From positions 9,269,012 to 9,333,011 of the forward strand of contig CM035808.1 in the NCBI GenBank assembly GCA_020466095.1: DNA of 64,000 nucleotides. The letters are read 5' to 3'. The notes below the pieces were generated by a model. The model saw nothing but the letters and a program-made list of their open reading frames with translations, did not search any database and was not told the DNA's origin. How positions within the stretch are numbered: position 1 is the first letter of the stretch; each line of letters opens with the position of its first letter. This stretch comes from Chlorops oryzae. Taxonomy: Eukaryota; Arthropoda; Insecta; Diptera; Chloropidae. Shown here piece after piece: positions 57,831 through 64,000 of this stretch. The position numbers and the translations under genes were made by a program.

Positions 57831-60800
57831 AATGGTTTGTTACTGTAGTATTGATAGGAACTACAAAATTGGGATCAGTTTAAATTAAAATGCCTGAGAA
57901 AATTCATGGCTCAGTTTTAAAAGTAAAAATATATTCTTTAGGACATTTTCGAGATAACCACCCGTAAAGTATGCTTTAAAAAAATTTGTTGCTTATCTTT
58001 CCTTTCTATAGAATTTCTATGTATACAGTCGAAAAAGTTCTCGAATGTTTAATTGTTTATTCACATAACTTGAGATTTTAATGCTCAAACATCGAATCCT
58101 CCTCATTTTCTTCAAACATCTTAACTCTTAATTTAAAAATAGAAAAATTCTTTTCTTTCCTATCCCAGTCGCTTTCAATTTCAATTTTTAATTCCTCAGC
58201 ATCACATCATTAGTTAAATGAGGGGAAAAAATCCGCTTAAAAAAAATAAAATCCGAACTCCGAAAAGAATACAAAAACAAAACCGAACGAAGTCACGTTC
58301 TCTTCTCGTTTGTTTTCGCAACGGATATTTAAACCCAATTAGCAATCGATACCATATATAATTAAGTTAAATTAAATACAAATACATAAACTGGATTACA
58401 CAGCGAAAAATTGGGGCTAAGCTGATTCTGATCTGAGGTAGTGCCGAACACGGTGCCCACCTGCATGTTTACGCCTGATTAGCCTCACCCGATAAGATAA
58501 TATCACGACCATGCACACAATTACAAATCGAGAAAAAGGGTGACCCCACAAAAATAAACAAAGCAAACTAATCCAAGGAATTTCGAAGGAAATGAAACGC
58601 AAAACCCCAAGACCACATCGAATATCTACAGAGAAAGCAACCACCAAGTAATTCTGTAGGAGCCGAACAACCAAAATATTCGTTTTTGGCAACATACAAC
58701 ATATCCCCATGCGTCTTAAAAGGATTTCATGAGGATTAATTAAAATTACCAATTAAGAATTCATTACAGCAGCTGAAATTACAGCACCATCGACGTCCAC
58801 ATCGACATCGACTAAACACAGTTGTGGGGAAAATAATGAGCGCGCAGTTTGCGGGTTTTTCTACGAAAAACATCAGCAACAACAACAACAGCAAAAACAC
58901 GCAGAGAAACCGTAAAAAAGGAGACAACAAAAAAGCTAAAAGAAATTCACAAAAAGTAAAATGCTAAGCTATCATGTTTAGACTGCAGTAAAATTAAAAC
59001 ATCATGTCTGGTATGGCCCCGACTCCTCTCCCTTCCGGGGCTACCCTTTTTCGTTCATCCAACTCAAAAGATTTGGTCTGGTTTAAGGTTTTTATGTAGC
59101 TTGCGGCTTTGTATGTCTTAGCACTGCTTTCGCTTAACGTTAGCTGCTTAACATTCCATTAAGCGGTTAGCTGTAAAGCGTTTTGATAAAGATTTAGTGT
59201 AATTCTTGGAAGCGAGCAGAAACATTCTGTTCAAGACGATTTATAACTTGTTAGAACAAATAACGAAGAGATGAATTGCTGGCGCGAAAACAACTCAATA
59301 AATTTTAAACTTAATTGGACTGGAATTAAAATTATAAACATTAATTAGTAGAAGGAAATAGTGAGGTATGGCCACCTGAATATTTTTTTTTTTTTTCATA
59401 AATACTCGCAATGATAATCCTGAGAGACGCAAAGAATTCATAGCCGCACAAAAGCATGAAGGGAAAAGATGAAAATTCCAATTATTATCAATGTAATCAG
59501 AAGGAACGAACTTTATACCAACTGAGAAAATAGTTTACAAATCATCAAACAAAGAATTGCTGCGCTCTTGCAACCGCAACATAACTTTGTGCGTCTTTTT
59601 GTCTCTTTGTCTTCCGCCAAGAACGCAATCCCGTCCCGCATGGCCGTCAAGAAGAGTTATAGACGACGAGGGAAATTTTAAAATATCATCTTGTCGAATA
59701 CTGCTGGAAGGTAGCGTATTTCTTCTAACCGCTTTCTTAGTGAGTCTTGCTCCACTTTCGAATGCGGCAGCAATAACAACAAAACAACAACGGCAGCAAC
59801 TGTGGCAACACAACAGTTTTAGGCCATTTAATAGCGTGCGGCACAACATTTTGTCATTTTAATGACACTGAGCACATAGAATGTCACAGCACGCAGCACG
59901 CGCGTCATACGGCAAAGGAACTAGGCACAAGGCACAACGCAAGAACACGTTGCATCGAGTGCCGATGGTGTGCGAAAGCGAAATATCTGGAAAACTGCTT
60001 TCAGTTATCCCTTTTGAAAGCACCCACTGTGCGTTTTAAACGTAATAGTTTTACTGACTTTTTGCCATATGAACGCGCATCATATTTTCAAGCGTTTGAG
60101 TTGCTATAAATTGTTTTTTTTATTTTTTTTTTTTTCGTTCTCGTCTTCATTCCGTGAATTCATTTTTTGGCTGCCCTCGATTCTCCAGTCCGGATTTTTG
60201 CGACATTTCAACATGTCAAAAGAATCGTGCCTGCAACTCTGCGGCAGCTTATGTTGACAAATCTTCCGAGCACACTCAGTTCACCGCTTAATATGTCGAC
60301 TTTTCAATGCCTTTTGTATCTATTATTTTCCTGGCAACAGTTTTTGTGCTTTCATATCTGTTGCCGCTTCAATTTTAAGCCTCACACACAACAATCATGT
60401 GGCCTGGCCATAACCAGTGCAGCAAAAAAAAAGAAAAAATTCCAATTGTATCCTCTTTTATTTTTACTTGTTTTTTTTTTTTGCTCTTCGTTTTTTTTTT
60501 CTTTTCTTCAATTTTATGTCTCTGCACGACGTAGCCTCTTTGTGTGGCTTTTGGTTTTATGGCATGCCTTAGTCTCGTTTTCATTGTAAACGAGGGAAAT
60601 TTTCTTCTTCAGTTGAGAGAAAGCGTCTAAGCGTCTTGACGGAAACTATTTTAAAAGCAATTTGTTTGCAATTTGTTCGTTGCCGGTTGTCATATGATCG
60701 CGGATTTATCATTGGAGAAGTCAGCAGTGTGGGAGCAGAGACTTTCCGAGACGGAAGGTACTCAAATATATAAGTAGGTGGGCAATCGAGACTATGGAAT

Positions 60801-61149
60801 ACTTCAAGTTTCAATTTGTAAAATTACTGTTAGGCTTTAAATTTTCTTCGGTATTTTGAGATTCTGTTCTGCAATGAATTCTTAGTTCTTTAAACTCGAA
60901 TTTGATATATTAAAAGCAATTTTCCTTTCAAAAACGACCACCACTTCAATTACTTATGATAATTATATTATAGGTACTTAAGATTCCGGGACGTATACGT
61001 AATGGAAATGTGTATTAATAACATTGCGTATACGTTGTGGTTGAGAGAGTTTGAATTAAATGTAATGTTTGATTAAAAGGCCGGGATGGAGCAGGCGCTA
61101 AATTATCTTTGTAGGGTTTGCTATATCGCACCGTTTTATACTAAAGCGG

Positions 61150-61690
61150 CACAACTCAAAAGGGTCTGGCCGACTGCGGCTCCCTGAAAGGAATTTTAAA
61201 ATTTTGTTGATTTTTCGATAGGTGCCATCTAAAAACACAATGGAGCCACTTTTTAGATTCAATAGACCTTGAGATATCCTTGAAAATCCTTTTTTGGTAA
61301 GCCTTTTTTTCAAAATTAAATATCTCAACACTCAATTGAGATAGAACGACGAACTAAAAAGATTATGTTAGATAATAAAACGGAGAAACTAAAAAATATT
61401 TTTTTTAAATTTTTACTTTCAAAAAAAAATTTTTCACAAAATTAAAAAGAAAATTTTAACTATTTTTTTCAGTGTACTCCCAGTTTCGCGCCGCTCTATA
61501 AATTTTTTTAAAAAATAGCCCTTAGTGTTTACTTTCATTTGAATGAAAAAAATATTCAAATCGGATGACGCAACAGTGTGATATTCAAAAAATTTCAAGT
61601 GCACCTATATGCTCCCAGTACTAATATCCAGTACAAATGTGTGCAATATGGTACAAAAGCACATCACTCATACGCCAAGTTCAATCCCTT
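61150..61690 (+). repeat. Dispersed repeat R1, fullest copy
   Basis: It starts AAAGGGTCTGGCCGACTGCG, then the GATAGG word, the CAATTGAGATAGAACGACGA core, the TTTTTTTCAGTGTACTCC segment, and ends in CCAGTACTAATATCCAGTAC then CATCACTCATACGCCAAG. The same final block occurs after the forward unit at 25600-25685. Confidence 0.65.
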
Positions 61691-62152
61691 TTGAAGCATG
61701 TAAAAAATAATTTTCTCAATTAATATTATTTTAATCGACTCGTGCATCAGTCAATATAAGGGTTAATCTTTTAGCTATTGGGTTTCTTGCAGAAAAAATT
61801 AGTCAAACATAAAGAAATTGATTAAAACAATTTCGAATTATGCCGGTTAAGGAGAAGCACCTAACTGTCTGCTGTGATTTGTTTCATGAAATTTTCACAG
61901 CACTGATTTAATTCGTCCTGAATATGGGCTCTCTTAATAAGAACGAAAACCCAAAACAAACGTATATCGAAATTTTTTTTAAATATAAGTTTGGGAGTTC
62001 ATGCCTTCTTGATACCAGACTTAAGACTCCAATAAGCTTCAAAGTGGACATATGATCGACTTTCAAAGTGCTGGAATGACAAAGAGTATCGAGTTTTTCG
62101 ATCATTTTTATACATATTAAAAGCGCTCAGACTTTTTGCTTGGATACCTATA

Positions 62153-62320
62153 CAGTCCAAACTTTCTACAACGAACTCCTCTATAGTGAATTTTTCTCTA
62201 TTGTGAACCATCTTAAGACCTTTTTCGCTACATTTTTAGTGCCTTTTGTTCTCTTTATAATGAAATTTCTCTGCAATGAATTTTTTTTCCTGTCCAATGG
62301 AATTCGTTAAAAATAGCTTT
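62153..62320. mobile_element. Left end of a TA/CAGT MITE, right end decayed
   Basis: TA-CAGTCCAAACTTTCTACAAC starts a stretch in which CAACGAACTCC, ATAGTGAAT and GCAATGAAT words repeat. The expected inverse end is only faintly seen around 62255-62305. End style matches the other pogo-like MITEs. Confidence 0.4.
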
Positions 62321-63933
62321 GACTATTTATGAAATAATTTTTTTTTAAATTTAACTCGTCAAGCTACTTATTTGAATGATGAACTTCTTCTTTTTTTCGT
62401 GGTAAAAATTTATTGAATCAAATTCTCCCAAATGCTTAATATGTTTCGAAAGGGCTCAAAAAATTAATTCCTAATTAAAAAGAAAAGCAATGATTAGGTG
62501 TTTAAAATGCCTTTTTTCGAAGCTGTTTATTTAGACGTAGTGCTCTCTCTTTGCTAAGCCATTCATTAATAGCTGCATAGAATATATTGAATATAGCAAT
62601 GGAATTTGTGTTATTAGTATTAAATAGGTAAGCTGTTAATCTGTAAGGAATTATACTCCGGTAGATTTAAATAAAATGAAATGAAATTTCAATTAAAAAA
62701 TATTTTGTAATCCTTCTTATTTTTTCTTTCCCCGTTTCCTTTTCTTTTTGATATTCCGGGTACCCCGAAATAGAAAAGTATAACCTGATTATTTGTAACA
62801 TCGTCTTCCTGTCTGACCCACTCTATATCATCATCATAATTATCAAACCTAATCAAAACATAAATCATAATTTGAATAAATCAAAACTGAAAATTCCAAC
62901 AATGTTCAGTCCTTTAAATTTAAGTTTATCCTTAAATTTTCATACAATTCAAAACCTCATTGCCTTTCAATCAGAAAACAAAAGCAATAAAATTTTAATT
63001 TCCCCAAAAAACCTCGTTTAAAATGCTTTAATTGAATCACTTTGCACTCGCCCTTTAACGATTTTCTGCACAATGTAAGAAATCAAGGAAACAACAGCAG
63101 TTGCTTGACTTTAAGTCAATGCACATCGGAATTGAGACCAACTCAACTGTGATGACATTTACAAAGTCAAAGTCAGGCGTTACAACAACGACAAACATAG
63201 ATACATACATATATGTGTGTTGAACTCCTTCGGTGTTTGCCAACAAGCGGCACTAAACGAGAAATCAGAAATGAAAGACGAACAGGACGAAGTGGCAGTA
63301 AAAATGGGAGAAATAAGAAGAAGCATAACAGTCTATTGAGTCAATGTCACAATTATTCGCAAGTAACAATGTCTACGACGATACAGATAGACATTTACAG
63401 AAGAGATATGTGCTAGTTTCGAATGCTGCTTTCAAAACTCACCGTTCCCACCAACACTCTGCTGGCTGTCAGATTTCAAGTGTCGTACTATAACGAGATA
63501 TTTCCCCATAGAAGAAAGAAGAATCTTCGTGTCTATAATGGCATTCGAACATATTCATACACGTACGACAAAACGACGACGACCTACACATAAGCATGTG
63601 TCAGGACCTTATCCCTTTTGTGCAAATACTGAGTCGAATATAAAAGGAGCAATTGAATTTGCCAAAATGGAGCAATTTTAAAATTGTTTACATTGCGCTT
63701 TGTTTGCATTCCATTGACAATCGTAACTATGTGACTATGCATTACGATAAACGAAAGGAAAACATTTTCCGAGGCATTTACCACTCGACTCGACACGAAT
63801 CGACTCGACTCGACTCTACTCGACTGAACGTAAGTAGCTCGAATGAAGAACATAAGTTCGACATTTGGACGTGCTTAGAAAAATGAAAACGTGAGAGAAA
63901 CATGATTTTTTATTTCTCTTGTATTTAGCTTAC

Positions 63934-64000
63934 CTCCGCTGGGAACGTGTAGCCTTCCACAATGTGCTCCGAGCCGAATTGATCGTGTAAGCCGTAGTGT
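63934..64000 (-). CDS. Carbonic-anhydrase-related protein, exon HYGLHDQFGSEH (cut by window end)
   Basis: The exon reads HYGLHDQFGSEHIVEGYTFP then AE and a donor GTAAGC at 63933, phase 0. The HxG...GSEH segment is the zinc-site strand region of alpha carbonic anhydrases; the first His matches the second zinc ligand, and the position two residues earlier lies outside the window. It joins in frame to the IQIFGYN exon 10.6 kb away. The start of the exon and all upstream exons are beyond base 64000. Confidence 0.9.

Larger units (their letters stand above)
53327..63933 (-). other. 10.6-kb intron of the carbonic-anhydrase-related gene
   Basis: It holds R1 repeats (55540-56090, 57290-57830, 61150-61690), a TA/CAGT MITE end at 62153, microsatellites ((GTAG)n at about 53776-53793, GCAG at 56328-56342, CGACT at 63785-63825) and poly-T runs. 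Less AT-rich patches occur at 58740-59050 and 59535-59960. A 104-codon minus ORF at 59535-59849 has no recognised domain and no clear splice sites, so I do not call it an exon. Confidence 0.65.

Noticed and set aside
59535..59862. Overlapping ORFs on both strands in the 10.6-kb intron as an alternative exon
   Set aside because: No recognised domain, no clear acceptor and donor in frame, and both strands are open equally.

Overview
The window is nuclear DNA from an insect, most likely a higher fly (Cyclorrhapha). It is strongly AT-rich. Its clearest gene is a carbonic-anhydrase-related protein split into short exons by very long introns. Core promoters are of insect type (TATA + TCAGT initiator + DPE-like motif), and most of the rest is small non-autonomous transposons. 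No bacterial-style operons, rRNA, CRISPR or viral genes are seen. The fly assignment is an inference from gene structure, promoter style and repeat content, not from a database match.

Left part (1-30.6 kb): a region of small secreted-protein genes embedded in transposons. Four genes share a layout of signal peptide, a short hydrophilic stretch, an aromatic-rich motif ending in Cys, and a long amphipathic helical region. They lie at 4.8-5.2 kb (-), 16.6-17.3 kb (-, frame broken), 20.3-20.8 kb (-) and 29.95-30.45 kb (+). The last two are almost identical and form an inverted duplication with about 0.8-kb arms. Two shorter genes, at 9.6 kb (-) and 12.2-12.4 kb (-), encode 51- and 53-residue secreted peptides. 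Their predicted mature parts are alike: start QR[FY], basic, two Cys, then a [VI]PP motif. A serine/arginine-rich ORF with a one-base frame break lies at 27.4-28.7 kb (+). Two unusual tandem arrays lie at 3.0-3.85 kb (43-bp unit) and 6.0-6.72 kb (unit ending in an A-run).

Middle part (31-46 kb): a tandem duplication of about 1.5 kb carries two copies of a strong core promoter and a 221-nt noncoding first exon on the + strand. The partner coding exon is not identified; a short ORF at 37.9 kb is one candidate. The rest is mostly noncoding, with several terminal-inverted-repeat (TIR) elements.

Right part (46.9-64 kb): the - strand carries four exons of a CA10/CA11-type carbonic-anhydrase-related protein (63934-64000 and beyond, 53231-53326, 52949-53170, 46942-47125). 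They are joined by introns of 10.6 kb, 60 bp and 5.8 kb. The 5' exons lie beyond the window and the final exon was not located. These introns hold SINEs and other repeats.

Mobile DNA is the dominant theme: TA-flanked pogo/Tc1-like MITEs (two of them hosting the same nested family), TTAA-flanked MITEs, long foldbacks, three tRNA-derived SINEs with intact target-site duplications, and two TIR elements that carry a tRNA-like Pol III promoter inside.
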